DNA of 37,898 bases from Candidatus Methylopumilus sp. (GCA_021738045.1 JAIPCU010000011.1:1-37898); one strand, 5' to 3'. Shown: positions 17,081 to 26,712, counted from the stretch's first letter. Translations and numbers: made by a program. The notes: generated from the letters alone by a model not told the origin.

Positions 17081-17665
17081 ATGCAAGCAAAAATTCGTAG
17101 GATCGTCGTGCAAATCGACGAGGTGTGGGTTGAGAACGGTCAACCTGTATCGCCCCCCGTACGGCGTGCGCTAGCCATGGCGGTTATCGAGAATCCCTTT
17201 GCCGGGCGGTATGTTGAAGATCTAGATGCACTGATGACGGTTGGGCAAGAACTTGGTGCCTTACTCGGGCAGCGTTGCGTGCAAGCGCTGGGCATCAAAC
17301 CCGGCGAGGCTCAAAGCTACGGCAAGGCAGCTATCGTGGGTGAGGCGGGTGAGCTTGAGCACGCTGCTGCGATTTTGCATCCAAAATTAGGGGCGCCGCT
17401 ACGTGTGGCAGTTGAAAAGGGCGCCGCACTGGTGCCTTCGAGTAAAAAAATGGGTGCGATGGGTGCGACGATTGATGTGCCGCTCGGACACAAAGACGCA
17501 GCTTACGTACGCAGTCATTTTGATGCGATCGAAGCGCGTGTCACCGATGCGCCGCGCGCCAACGAGATCGTGGTGTGTGTCGCCGTCACCGATAGCGGCC
17601 GTCCCAACCCTCGGGTGGGTGGTTTGAAGCATCAGGACATGATTGGTAAAGATGGTTTGAATTGA
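17081..17665 (+). CDS. DUF1185 / 'amino acid synthesis' family protein (PF06684)
   Basis: A 194-aa cytoplasmic protein of the PF06684 (DUF1185) family. Typical patterns are 'ALAMAVIENPFAGRY', 'GKAAIVGEAGELEHAAA', 'GATIDVPLGHKDAAYVRSHF' and the C-terminal 'VAVTDSGRPNPRVGGL'. As I recall, the first solved structures of this family show a variant of the chorismate-mutase-like fold and no reaction has been established; the database name 'amino acid synthesis' is weakly founded. The start is ATG 17081 with GAGG five nt upstream; GTG 17075 is the alternative. Its tight placement behind hnr and UPF0280 suggests a role in reduced-ring metabolism, for example as a maturation factor or as an isomerase/deaminase on an unstable enamine or aldehyde. 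That is inference. Confidence 0.88.
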   Translation: MQAKIRRIVVQIDEVWVENGQPVSPPVRRALAMAVIENPFAGRYVEDLDALMTVGQELGALLGQRCVQALGIKPGEAQSYGKAAIVGEAGELEHAAAILHPKLGAPLRVAVEKGAALVPSSKKMGAMGATIDVPLGHKDAAYVRSHFDAIEARVTDAPRANEIVVCVAVTDSGRPNPRVGGLKHQDMIGKDGLN

Positions 17666-17724
17666 GTATTGAAACGTTGAAACATTGATAGCCAGGGCAT
17701 GTGCCCGATAAACAGGAGAGTACG

Positions 17725-18939
17725 ATGAAACAGCACCGACTCAGTATCTTTGCAAGGCTCAGTATCGCGGCAGCGACACTGCTAACCGCCTCATCAACGC
17801 TGTTGGCGCAAGGCGTCATCAAAATCGGCGAAATCAATAGCTATAAGGCCCAGCCTGCTTTTCTTGAGCCCTACAAAAAAGGTATGGAACTCGCGATCGA
17901 GCAGATCAACGCGACTGGCGGTTTGAATGGTAAAAAAGTTGAACTCATCACCCGCGACGATAACGCTAACCCAGGGGATGCCGTGCGAGTGGCCGAAGAG
18001 CTCGTGTCGCGCGATCGGGTCGATGTGTTGACTGGATCTTTTTTGTCGCATATCGGCTTGGCCCTGACTGATTTTTCGAAACAAAAGAAAGTGTTCTTTT
18101 TGGCCAGTGAGCCTTTGACTGACAAGATTGTCTGGCAAAACGGTCATCGCTATACGTTCCGTTTGCGTACCTCAACGTACATGCAGGTGGCGATGCTTGT
18201 GCCAGACGCCGTCGCGATGAAGAAAAAACGCTGGGCCATCGTTTACCCCAATTATGAATATGGTCAATCAGCAGTCGCAAGTTTCAAAGAACTGATGAAA
18301 GCGGCGCAACCAGATGTTGAATTTGTGGCCGAGCAAGCCCCGCCGTTAGGTAAGTTAGACGCGGGCAGTGTGGTGCAGGCGTTGTCCGATGCTAAGCCAG
18401 ACGCTATTTTTAACGTCTTATTCGGTGCTGATTTGGCTAAGTTTGTTCGTGAGGGTAACACCCGAGGCTTATTTAAAAATCGCGAAGTGGTGAGCTTGCT
18501 GACGGGTGAGCCTGAATACCTTGATCCACTCAAAGACGAAACCCCCGACGGTTGGTTAGTGACCGGTTATCCGTGGTACGGCATCAAAACGCCAGAGCAT
18601 GCGGCGTTCTTGAAGGCATATCAAGATAAGTTCAAAGATTACCCACGCCTGGGCTCGGTCGTCGGTTACAGCGCCATCATGTCGCTTGCCGCTGGTATTA
18701 AAAAGGCTCAAGGCACAGACACTGAAAAGCTTGTCGATGCCTTTAAAGGGTTGAATCTGATGACGCCGTTCGGCCCAATTACCTACCGACCCGAAGACCA
18801 TCAGTCGACGATGGGTAGTTTTGTTGGCCGCACGAAAAACGAAGGTGGCAAAGGTGTGATGGTCGATTTTCGCTTCTTAGATGGCGCTAAATTCTTGCCG
18901 TCAGCTGAAGAGGTTAAAAAATTGCGGCCTGCTCAATAA
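17725..18939 (+). CDS. ABC transporter substrate-binding protein, branched-chain (LivK) type
   Basis: Periplasmic binding protein (404 aa) of the leucine/amide/urea type. The signal peptide is residues 1 to about 29: basic start (MKQHRLSIFAR), hydrophobic core, cleavage near 'LLAQ'. The mature part begins 'GVIKIGEINSYKAQPAF' and has 'LELAIEQIN'-like helix 'GMELAIEQINATGGLNGKK', then 'DDNANPGDAVRVAEELVSRD', all typical of the family. The start is ATG 17725 with the ribosome site AGGAG. It lies in the hnr-nicB transcription unit, 59 nt after the DUF1185 gene, and precedes matching permease and ATPase genes. Members in catabolic operons commonly bind aromatic carboxylates, so nicotinate or 6-hydroxynicotinate is the likely ligand by context. 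Confidence 0.93.
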   Translation: MKQHRLSIFARLSIAAATLLTASSTLLAQGVIKIGEINSYKAQPAFLEPYKKGMELAIEQINATGGLNGKKVELITRDDNANPGDAVRVAEELVSRDRVDVLTGSFLSHIGLALTDFSKQKKVFFLASEPLTDKIVWQNGHRYTFRLRTSTYMQVAMLVPDAVAMKKKRWAIVYPNYEYGQSAVASFKELMKAAQPDVEFVAEQAPPLGKLDAGSVVQALSDAKPDAIFNVLFGADLAKFVREGNTRGLFKNREVVSLLTGEPEYLDPLKDETPDGWLVTGYPWYGIKTPEHAAFLKAYQDKFKDYPRLGSVVGYSAIMSLAAGIKKAQGTDTEKLVDAFKGLNLMTPFGPITYRPEDHQSTMGSFVGRTKNEGGKGVMVDFRFLDGAKFLPSAEEVKKLRPAQ

Positions 18940-19000
18940 GCAGTTTTTAATTGACTGTGACTTGGCAAGCGTTGAACGCTGATTGTTGAATGGGCGATTG

Positions 19001-20893
19001 ATGGACTTATCTGGTTTTGTTGTTCAGTTGCTCAATGGCCTGGCTGGGGCTTCGTCGCTCTTTTTAGTTTCAGCTGGGCTGTCGCTCATCTTTGGTGTGA
19101 CACGAATCGTGAACTTTGCTCACGGTTCGTTTTTTATGGTGGGCATTTATGTTGCCTACACCCTAGTGACGCGCTTTGCCGATACGATCGGCTTTTGGCC
19201 CGCGTTGGTGTGCGCGGCGCTAATCGTTGGTGTGCTTGGCGCACTGGTTGAAATCACCCTGATGCGCCGTATCTATCGTGCGCCCGAGTTGTTTCAATTA
19301 CTGGCCACCTTCGCCTTGGTCTTAGTGTTTAAAGATGCTGTGTTGTGGCTCTGGGGTCCTGAAGAGCTGTTAGGCCCACGCGCACCCGGGTTAAAGGGCG
19401 CGGTACAAATCTTAGGGCGTAGTTTCCCCGCTTACGATTTATTTTTAATTGTTGTCGGACCCGTGCTGTTGGGCTTGCTGTGGCTGTTATTGACCCGTAC
19501 CCGCTGGGGTACGTTTATTCGCGCTGCCACACAAGATCGCGAGATGGTTGCAGCGCTTGGGGTCAATCAAGCGTGGTTGTTTACCAGCGTGTTCGCGTTA
19601 GGCGCTCTATTGGCGGGTTTGGGCGGTGCCTTACAACTGCCACGCGAACCCGCAAGCCTTGAGATGGATCTCAACACGATTGGCGCTGCGTTTGTGGTGG
19701 TGGTGGTGGGTGGAATGGGCTCGATCCCCGGCGCTTTTGTGGCTGCATTGTTGATCGCTGAGTTAAAAGCCATTTGCATTTGGTTGGGTGTGGTCAATAT
19801 TTTTGGTACGGCGATCTCGTTTTCAAAGCTTACGTTGGTGGTCGAGTTTTTAGTGATGGCTGTGGTGTTGGTGCTGCGTCCCTGGGGGTTGTTGGGCAGA
19901 CCACAGCCGCCCTCGCGGCACGCCGCGCATGTCGAGGCGCCCTTAGGTGCTCCCACACGTTTGACGACTACCTTGCAGTTAGCGGCCGTAGGTCTGTTGG
20001 TATTGCTGCCATGGCTGACCTCGGCTTCGCCTTATTTTACGGTGCTGAGTATTGATTTGTTGGTTGCCGTGTTGTTTGCGACCAGCTTGCACTTCATCAT
20101 GGGGCCTGCCGGTATGCATTCGTTTGGTCATGCGGCGTATTTTGGTTTAGGTGCGTATGGCGCCGCACTCTTGTTTAAAGCCCTTGGGTTACCAATGGAG
20201 ATTGCATTGCTGTTGGCACCACTTGTGGCTGGCGTAGGTGCGTTGGTATTTGGCTGGTTTAGTGTGCGGTTATCGGGCGTCTATCTGGCGATGTTGACCT
20301 TGGCCTTCGCGCAAATTACATGGGCCGTGGTGTTTCAGTGGGATGCCCTGACCGGTGGCAGCAATGGGTTGACGGGCGTCTGGCCGGCAGCATGGCTAAC
20401 TGACAAAAAAAATTATTATTTTTTGACACTCTCGTGTGTCGTCTCAAGTGTTTGGTTGTTGCGGCGTATGTTGTACGCGCCTTTGGGTTATGCCATGCGC
20501 GCGGGTCGAGATTCACCGATGCGCGCCGATGCAATTGGCATCCATGTCAAACGCGTGCAATGGGTCGCTTTCGTGATCGCTGGTGTTTTTGCGGGTGTAG
20601 CCGGCGCGCTTTTCGCTTTTTCTAAAGGCAGCATCTCGCCCGAGACCTTACATGTCAGTCGTTCGGTGGATGGCTTGGTGATGGTATTGCTTGGTGGTAT
20701 CCAGACCTTGGCGGGCCCGATCGTGGGCGCTGTCAGTTTTACGTGGTTGCATGATGTCATCGCACGCAACACTGAGTATTGGCGCGCGATGCTAGGTGGC
20801 ATTATCTTGTTACTGGTGTTGTTATTTCCCGAAGGGATTGCAGGCTTTGCCCGTCGTATCAATTTGCGTCTTGCAGACAAGGGGCAAGCATGA
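19001..20893 (+). CDS. Fused branched-chain-type ABC permease (LivH-LivM in one chain)
   Basis: A 630-aa inner-membrane protein that joins both permease subunits of a Liv-type importer. Residues 1 to about 295 are LivH-like ('LIFGVTRIVNFAHGSFFMVG', 'GALLAGLGGALQLPREP', 'GGMGSIPGAFVAALL'). A short linker at about 295-325 ('LLGRPQPPSRHAAHVEAPLG') follows. Residues 325-630 are LivM-like ('FIMGPAGMHSFGHAAYFGLG', 'VRLSGVYLAMLTLAFAQ', 'KGSISPETL', 'VMVLLGGIQTLAGPIVGA'). The start is ATG 19001; a TTG at 18983 is possible. The stop overlaps the ATPase start by ATGA. No frameshift or internal stop is seen, so the fusion appears genuine. Confidence 0.93.
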   Translation: MDLSGFVVQLLNGLAGASSLFLVSAGLSLIFGVTRIVNFAHGSFFMVGIYVAYTLVTRFADTIGFWPALVCAALIVGVLGALVEITLMRRIYRAPELFQLLATFALVLVFKDAVLWLWGPEELLGPRAPGLKGAVQILGRSFPAYDLFLIVVGPVLLGLLWLLLTRTRWGTFIRAATQDREMVAALGVNQAWLFTSVFALGALLAGLGGALQLPREPASLEMDLNTIGAAFVVVVVGGMGSIPGAFVAALLIAELKAICIWLGVVNIFGTAISFSKLTLVVEFLVMAVVLVLRPWGLLGRPQPPSRHAAHVEAPLGAPTRLTTTLQLAAVGLLVLLPWLTSASPYFTVLSIDLLVAVLFATSLHFIMGPAGMHSFGHAAYFGLGAYGAALLFKALGLPMEIALLLAPLVAGVGALVFGWFSVRLSGVYLAMLTLAFAQITWAVVFQWDALTGGSNGLTGVWPAAWLTDKKNYYFLTLSCVVSSVWLLRRMLYAPLGYAMRAGRDSPMRADAIGIHVKRVQWVAFVIAGVFAGVAGALFAFSKGSISPETLHVSRSVDGLVMVLLGGIQTLAGPIVGAVSFTWLHDVIARNTEYWRAMLGGIILLLVLLFPEGIAGFARRINLRLADKGQA

Positions 20894-22422
20894 GTCTGTT
20901 GACAGTGAAAGACTTGGGTAAGTCCTTTGGCGGGGTAAAGGCCGTTGATGGCATTTCGTTTGAGCTTAAAGCAGGTGAGTTGTTGGCCTTGATTGGCCCG
21001 AATGGCGCCGGCAAATCAACTACCTTCAACATGGTCAATGGTCAATTGCAGGCTGATCGCGGGTCGATTCAGTTGGCTGGAAAAGAGTTAGTTGGCCTTG
21101 CGCCACGAGACATTTGGCGTTTAGGGGTGGGCCGCACGTTTCAAATTGCCGAAACGTTTTCGTCGCTGACAGTGATCGAAAACGTGCAGATGGCCTTGCT
21201 CTCGCATGCCGGGCAGGTGTTTTCGTTTTTTCAGACTGCGCGTACGCACGAACGTACCCGGGCGCTTGAGTTGCTTGAACAGGTTGGGATGGCGTCGCAA
21301 GCAGACCGCCCCTGCAGCGCGTTGGCCTACAGCGATGTCAAACGTGTCGAGTTGGCGATCGCGTTGGCCAATCGTCCGCGACTTTTGCTGATGGATGAAC
21401 CCACAGCAGGCATGGCACCGAAAGAGCGCAACGCGTTGATGGCATTAACCAAAAAATTGGTGATTGAGCAAAACATTGCGGTGCTGTTTACCGAGCACAG
21501 TATGGATGTGGTGTTCGCCCACGCCGACCGCATCATTGTCTTGGCGCGCGGGCGACTGATTTCACAGGGTACGTCCAACGAGGTTCGTCAAGATTTTAAA
21601 GTGCAAGAGGTGTACTTTGGCTCTGGCGCGACGTTTGAAAATGAGACGGTAGTCTCGGACGTTCATGCCAAGACGGCGACAAGTACCCCTGATCATGCGG
21701 ATCCGCTTCTGTCTGTGCAGAGTCTATGCGCTTGGTACGGCGCCGCTCAAATTCTGTATGACGTAAATGTTGAAGTGAAACGCGGTGAAGTCGTGGCGTT
21801 GATGGGGCGTAACGGGGCGGGCAAGTCGACCACCATGAAAGCGTTAATGGGTTTGCTTGAAAAGCGTACTGGCGACGTGCAATTTATGGGGCGCGAGATT
21901 TCAAAAGATGCAGCGCATCGTATTGCGGCCAGTGGACTAGGCTATGTGCCTGAGGATCGGCGCATTTTTACCGATCTCACGGTTTTAGAGAATCTCGAGG
22001 TTGGTCGGCAAAAGGGGCGGTTGTGGCCCGATGGTTCTGCGGCCCCAACCTGGACCGTGCAGCAGTTGTTTGCACTTTTTCCGAATCTGGGTGAGATGCC
22101 CAGACGCCCAGGCGGGCAGATGAGTGGTGGTGAACAACAAATGCTGACCGTAGCGCGAAGCTTGATGGGTAACCCTTACTTGGTGCTGCTTGATGAGCCA
22201 TCTGAAGGTGTGGCACCTGTGATTGTTGAGCAAATGGTACAGATGATTTTGGCATTGAAAAAGCAAGGCGTCAGTATTTTGCTATCAGAACAAAATCTGC
22301 ACTTTGCGCGCCTAGTGTGCGACCGCGCCTATGTGCTTGAAAAAGGGCAAATCCGTTTTAGCGGCACGATGACCGAGCTCGATGCTAACGAGCATGTACG
22401 TCAAACCTATTTAAGCGTCTAG
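20890..22422 (+). CDS. Fused branched-chain-type ABC ATPase (LivG-LivF in one chain)
   Basis: A 510-aa protein with two nucleotide-binding domains. The LivG-like half has Walker A GPNGAGKS (residues 36-43), 'ERTRALELLEQVGM' and Walker B 'LLLMDEPTAGMAP'. Its signature loop is 'LAYSDVKRVELA', which departs from LSGGQ and has Ser where the LivG family usually has Gly. The LivF-like half has Walker A GRNGAGKS (306-313), 'GLGYVPEDRRIFTDLTVLEN', signature 'MSGGEQQML' and Walker B 'LVLLDEPSEGVAP'. A linker of about 30 residues joins them. The start ATG 20890 overlaps the permease stop. With the fused permease this yields an importer made from three polypeptides rather than five. Confidence 0.94.
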   Translation: MSLLTVKDLGKSFGGVKAVDGISFELKAGELLALIGPNGAGKSTTFNMVNGQLQADRGSIQLAGKELVGLAPRDIWRLGVGRTFQIAETFSSLTVIENVQMALLSHAGQVFSFFQTARTHERTRALELLEQVGMASQADRPCSALAYSDVKRVELAIALANRPRLLLMDEPTAGMAPKERNALMALTKKLVIEQNIAVLFTEHSMDVVFAHADRIIVLARGRLISQGTSNEVRQDFKVQEVYFGSGATFENETVVSDVHAKTATSTPDHADPLLSVQSLCAWYGAAQILYDVNVEVKRGEVVALMGRNGAGKSTTMKALMGLLEKRTGDVQFMGREISKDAAHRIAASGLGYVPEDRRIFTDLTVLENLEVGRQKGRLWPDGSAAPTWTVQQLFALFPNLGEMPRRPGGQMSGGEQQMLTVARSLMGNPYLVLLDEPSEGVAPVIVEQMVQMILALKKQGVSILLSEQNLHFARLVCDRAYVLEKGQIRFSGTMTELDANEHVRQTYLSV

Positions 22423-22430
22423 GGTCTGTG

Positions 22431-22934
22431 ATGAACACTTCGTCACCCTGTACGCTGCGTGTCAATGCTCAGCAACATGAGTTACAACTGTCAGCGGATG
22501 TGTCGTTGATGCATGTGTTGCGTAATGACCTTGCGCTGAATGGACCAAAATATGGTTGTGGCTTGGGTCAGTGCGGCGCTTGTACTGTGCTAATCGATGG
22601 GGTCGCTGCGCGCTCATGCGTGGTGCCCGCACAAGGTGTACAAGGCCGCGCCGTGACCACCCTTGAAGGGCTGGGGTCGCGCGGGCAGTTGCACCCTGTG
22701 CAGCAGGCTTTTATTGACGAGCAAGCTGCGCAATGTGGGTATTGTCTCAATGGCATGATTATGATGACGGTGTCTCTGTTAACGCATACACCTGACCCCA
22801 CTGAGGCTGAAATCCGAAGTGCACTATCGGGTAACTTTTGCCGCTGTGGCACGCACATTGAAATCATGCGTGCGGTGCAGCGCGCGGCCGTGCTGATGCA
22901 CACCTCGCACGGGCTCGATCATGGCAAATCCTAA
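22431..22934 (+). CDS. nicA: Nicotinate hydroxylase small subunit, 2x[2Fe-2S] (NicA-like)
   Basis: A 167-aa iron-sulfur subunit of the xanthine-dehydrogenase family. The N-terminal plant-type [2Fe-2S] domain shows 'YGCGLGQCGACTVLIDG' followed by the fourth Cys in 'ARSCVVPAQG'. The C-terminal alpha-helical [2Fe-2S] domain shows 'QCGYCLNGMIM' and 'GNFCRCGTH'. Size and order match NicA (157 aa in P. putida), which passes electrons from the molybdenum centre to the large subunit's hemes. The start is ATG 22431 with AGGG upstream; it lies 8 nt after the ATPase gene. Its end overlaps nicB by 14 nt. Nicotinate specificity is inferred from NicB architecture and from hnr and ena in the same cluster. 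Confidence 0.9.
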   Translation: MNTSSPCTLRVNAQQHELQLSADVSLMHVLRNDLALNGPKYGCGLGQCGACTVLIDGVAARSCVVPAQGVQGRAVTTLEGLGSRGQLHPVQQAFIDEQAAQCGYCLNGMIMMTVSLLTHTPDPTEAEIRSALSGNFCRCGTHIEIMRAVQRAAVLMHTSHGLDHGKS

Positions 22935-25900
22935 GCCTTTACGTACCCGTGCAGATTTTTTAAATGCGACCGACGTATTGTTGGTGGTGCGTGAGCCGCC
23001 GCCTGCCAATCCACCCGCGCCAGGCCAACCTGCAGCGGTGCCGGGTAACCCTGCCGAGGGCGTTGAAATCGTGCTGTCGCTGTGGGCAGACGGCCGAGTG
23101 ATCGCCTTGCATGGTCACGTTGATCTTGGCACCGGACTTCAAACCGCGTTTGCTCAGATCGTGGCTGAAGAGCTTGACGTGCAGCTTGAGCAGGTTGAAG
23201 TCATTTTGGGCGATACCGGTACTGCGCCCAATCAGGGTCCTACTATTGCCAGCGGTTCGATTCAAAATCATGCCGCGCCTCTTCGGGCCGCTGCGGCTCA
23301 AGCGCGCCAATATTTGCTTGAGTTGGCCGCAGCTAAATTTGCAGTGCCTACGACGCAATTACAAGTGAGCAATGGAATCGTGTCCATTGCGGCTGTCGCA
23401 AGCGCAGACACGACGGCGTCTGCCGCTTCAGTCAGCTATGCGGAGTTACTCACTGGCCAGCACATTCACCTCAAGCTTGAACTGAGTACGCCAGTCAAAG
23501 ACCCCGCAACCTACCGCACGGTCGGGCAGTCAGTGCCGCGTGTAGACATCCCAGCCAAGGCGACGGGTGAGCTAGTGTTCGTGCACGATGTGCGAGTGCC
23601 CGGCATGTTGCATGGCCGAGTGATTCGTCCACCTTATGCCGGCGCCGATCACGGTGACTTTATTGGTAACTTGCTTGAGTCAGTTGACGAGACGTCGATT
23701 GCCCATATCCCAGGCATTCGTGCGGTGGTCGTGATTCGGGATTTTATTGGGGTCGTCGCCGAACGCGAAGAGTTCGCTGAGCTCGCCGCCAACACGCTAC
23801 GGGTGCATTGGAAACCCTGGGCCGGCTTGCCCGACTTATCCAATGTTGAGCAAGCGTTGCGTAACAATCCAGCGACACCACGCCAGCTTGTCGATGAGGG
23901 TGATGTGGATCAGGCGCTTGCAGAGGCCGCGCAGTCGATGCCGCGCACTTATATTTGGCCTTATCAAATGCACGCCTCAATTGGTCCGTCGTGCGCCGTG
24001 GCTGAGTTCAAAACGGATCCGACCGATCCGTTTACCTTAACAGTGTGGGCTGGCACGCAAAATCCTCATGTGTTGCGCGCAGACTTAGCGCGCTTAACTG
24101 CACTGCAAGATACTGCGATTGAAATCATACGGATGGAAGCCTCTGGTTGCTACGGACGCAACGGTGCGGACGATGTGGCGGCAGATGCGGTGTTGCTGGC
24201 GCGCGCAGTCGGTGCACCCGTGCGCGTACAGCTCACGCGTGAGCAAGAAAATCTATGGGAGCCCAAAGGTGCGGCGCAATGGATGGAGGTCCGCGGTGGC
24301 TTGCATGCAGACGGCTCGATTGCAGCCTATGATTTTTCAACCTCTTACCCTTCAAACGGAGCACCCACGCTTGCGCTATTACTGACGCGCACGCTTGAAC
24401 CCAACGCACAAGCCTATGCAATGGGGGATCGCACCGCGCGTCCGCCCTATACCTTGCAAAATTTGCGCGTCACTGTGAATGATATGCCGCCCATTTTGCG
24501 CGCCTCGTGGTTGCGTGGCGTGTCGGCGATGCCCAATTCGTTTGCGCACGAATCTTATATTGACGAACTTGCGACGGCGGCTGGGGTCGATCCTTTGACC
24601 TTCAGATTGCGTTATCTCGATGACCCACGCGCGCGCGAATTGTTACAAGCCACTGCCGCAAAAGCAGGCTGGAAAACGCATGACCAGCCACAGCAGCTGG
24701 GTGCAGAGGGCGATATTTTGCACGGGCAGGGCATCGCCTGGGCCCGCTATGTGCATAGCAAGTGGCCAGGATTTGGTGCGGCGTGGGCCGCGTGGATCGC
24801 TGATGTTGAGGTCAATAAGCGCACCGGTGAAGTGCATGTCAAACGGGTGGTGGTGGGTCACGATGCGGGCTTGACCATTAATCCTGCTGGTGTTGAGCAT
24901 CAAATTCACGGCAATGTGGTTCAAACCACCAGTCGCGCCATGATTGAACAGGTGCCAATTGAACGTGAGCGTAATACTGTTGCCACCCGCGAATGGGGTT
25001 CGTATCCGATTTTGAGTTTCAGGCAAGTGCCTGTGATCGAAGTCATGCAGATGCCTCGGAACAATGAGCCCGCACTTGGGGCGGGCGAGTCAGCCTCGGT
25101 ACCCGGTACGGCGGCGATTGCCAACGCGATTTTCGATGCGACAGGTGTGCGCTTCAGGCAACCGCCTTTCACGCCAGAGGTTGTGCGCGCTGCTTTGAAT
25201 CCTTTGATGTATCAAGGCGACTCAGACTCCAACGCCTGCGGCAATCCTCAGCTGGCAGCGCAAGCCTCAGACAAACTTCAGTTAGCTTCGCAAGCAAGTG
25301 ACCCGCTGCAAGCAAGCCCTGTGCGTCAACAGACAGATCATGCCGACGCGCGTTGGCCCAAGCCGCGTACGTGGTGGTTGCGTGCGGCTGCGTTGACGGC
25401 GGCGCTGGGTACCACGCTGCTTGGCGCGACGTGGTCACTGTTCGGTCAGCGCACTGCGCTTGCGCCAGTGACCCAACCGATCGCGACCTACTCGGCTGCA
25501 ACGCTTGAGCGTGGTCGTGAATTAGCGGCCTTGGGTAATTGCGTGACTTGCCATACCAGTGCGCAAGGTAAACCAAATGCTGGCGGCTTGGGGATTCAAA
25601 CTCCCTTCGGCACGGTCTATAGCACTAACTTAACGCCTGATCCTCAAACCGGTATCGGTTTGTGGTCACAGCAAGCCTTTAATCGTGCCATGCGTGAAGG
25701 CATCTCGCGCGATGGGCAGCACTTGTACCCCGCGTTTCCATACACCTCGTTCACTCGCACGACTGACGAAGATCTGACCGCGTTATATGGGTGGCTGATG
25801 TCGCAAGAGCCGGTGCGCCAGGCAACGCCTGAAACTAAGCTTGCGTTTCCGTTTAGTTTGCGTCCGCTCATGGCCTTTTGGAATGCGCTGTACTTAACGC

Positions 25901-26682
25901 CCGGGGCTTCTACCAAGCCAACGAAAACCGAAGTTGAGCGTTCGCCGGCGTGGTTGCGGGGTGAATATCTGGTGAATGGGTTGGGGCATTGTTCGGCCTG
26001 TCACACCTCACGCGATGCGTTGGGTGGCGAGCGCTCAGGGCTAGCGTACTTAAGCGGCGCCACCGTTGATGGCTGGCTGGCCCCAGCCCTCAATGCGCGC
26101 TCGCCCAGCCCAGTGCCCTGGACTGAAACAGCCTTTTATGATTACTTACGTGACGGCCATAGCGCCGAACACGGCAGCGCCTCGGGGCCGATGGCCCCGG
26201 TCGTCAGGCAATTAGCGCAAGTCCCTGACGCCGATATTTCTGCCATGGCCCACTACTTGGCGTCGTTTCAAGAGCAAAGCGCCTCGGCACTGACCGCTCA
26301 AACTTACGTCGCTCAGGCCGCCGCGCGAGAGCCTTTGCTGCTTGGCCCCGCACAGCGTATGTTTCAGGCCGCCTGTGCCTCGTGTCACCACGACGGCGAT
26401 GGCCCGCGTTTACTTGGCGTCAATATCCCGCTGGCGCTAAGCACTGGTATGCACAGCGCGCAACCTGATAACGTGATTCGCGTGATCCTAGAGGGGATTC
26501 GCAAACCCGCCAGCGAGCAAATCGGCTTTATGCAAGGTTTTGCCAAGCAGTTTGACGATCGACAATTGAGCGAATTAGTGTCTTACATGCGTAGCCGTTT
26601 TGCCCCCACTCAGCCGCCCTGGCAAGATCTCGAACAGAAAATTGGGGTAATCCGTATGTCACCAAGCTTGCATTTACCGTAA
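22921..26682 (+). CDS. nicB: Nicotinate hydroxylase large subunit, molybdopterin plus tri-heme cytochrome c (NicB-like)
   Basis: A 1253-aa protein; P. putida NicB is of similar length and design. Residues 1 to about 770 are the molybdopterin-binding part ('[17 protein letters not shown]' near 210, '[18 protein letters not shown]', '[12 protein letters not shown]'). The catalytic glutamate is Glu723 in '[10 protein letters not shown]'. A Gln/Ala/Ser-rich linker (about 775-810) precedes one transmembrane helix (818-842) flanked on its N-side by Arg/Lys. Then come three c-type heme motifs: CVTCH (874-878), CSACH (1024-1028) and CASCH (1152-1156). It should convert nicotinate to 6-hydroxynicotinate with electrons going to the cytochrome chain. 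There is no signal peptide. A related specificity for another N-heteroaromatic is possible. No XdhC-type maturation gene is nearby. Confidence 0.9.
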   Translation: MANPKPLRTRADFLNATDVLLVVREPPPANPPAPGQPAAVPGNPAEGVEIVLSLWADGRVIALHGHVDLGTGLQTAFAQIVAEELDVQLEQVEVILGDTGTAPNQGPTIASGSIQNHAAPLRAAAAQARQYLLELAAAKFAVPTTQLQVSNGIVSIAAVASADTTASAASVSYAELLTGQHIHLKLELSTPVKDPATYRTVGQSVPRVDIPAKATGELVFVHDVRVPGMLHGRVIRPPYAGADHGDFIGNLLESVDETSIAHIPGIRAVVVIRDFIGVVAEREEFAELAANTLRVHWKPWAGLPDLSNVEQALRNNPATPRQLVDEGDVDQALAEAAQSMPRTYIWPYQMHASIGPSCAVAEFKTDPTDPFTLTVWAGTQNPHVLRADLARLTALQDTAIEIIRMEASGCYGRNGADDVAADAVLLARAVGAPVRVQLTREQENLWEPKGAAQWMEVRGGLHADGSIAAYDFSTSYPSNGAPTLALLLTRTLEPNAQAYAMGDRTARPPYTLQNLRVTVNDMPPILRASWLRGVSAMPNSFAHESYIDELATAAGVDPLTFRLRYLDDPRARELLQATAAKAGWKTHDQPQQLGAEGDILHGQGIAWARYVHSKWPGFGAAWAAWIADVEVNKRTGEVHVKRVVVGHDAGLTINPAGVEHQIHGNVVQTTSRAMIEQVPIERERNTVATREWGSYPILSFRQVPVIEVMQMPRNNEPALGAGESASVPGTAAIANAIFDATGVRFRQPPFTPEVVRAALNPLMYQGDSDSNACGNPQLAAQASDKLQLASQASDPLQASPVRQQTDHADARWPKPRTWWLRAAALTAALGTTLLGATWSLFGQRTALAPVTQPIATYSAATLERGRELAALGNCVTCHTSAQGKPNAGGLGIQTPFGTVYSTNLTPDPQTGIGLWSQQAFNRAMREGISRDGQHLYPAFPYTSFTRTTDEDLTALYGWLMSQEPVRQATPETKLAFPFSLRPLMAFWNALYLTPGASTKPTKTEVERSPAWLRGEYLVNGLGHCSACHTSRDALGGERSGLAYLSGATVDGWLAPALNARSPSPVPWTETAFYDYLRDGHSAEHGSASGPMAPVVRQLAQVPDADISAMAHYLASFQEQSASALTAQTYVAQAAAREPLLLGPAQRMFQAACASCHHDGDGPRLLGVNIPLALSTGMHSAQPDNVIRVILEGIRKPASEQIGFMQGFAKQFDDRQLSELVSYMRSRFAPTQPPWQDLEQKIGVIRMSPSLHLP

Positions 26683-26712
26683 AGTTTCCCCACAATAGAG
26701 ATATTGTTGATC

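Noticed and set aside
17666-17724. Short TTGAAAC direct repeats and a GGGCA/TGCCC pair before the LivK-type gene
   Set aside because: Units are too short and too few to support an operator or promoter; the gene is most likely transcribed from upstream.
22960-25916. Long open frames on the minus strand opposite nicB (for example 25169-25576, 24643-25026)
   Set aside because: They lie wholly inside nicB, lack ribosome sites and family motifs, and reflect codon bias of the real gene.
22431-26682. Xanthine dehydrogenase or isoquinoline oxidoreductase
   Set aside because: No FAD subunit is encoded, and the fused C-terminal tri-heme cytochrome c domain is characteristic of NicB-type nicotinate hydroxylase. 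Specificity still rests on context.
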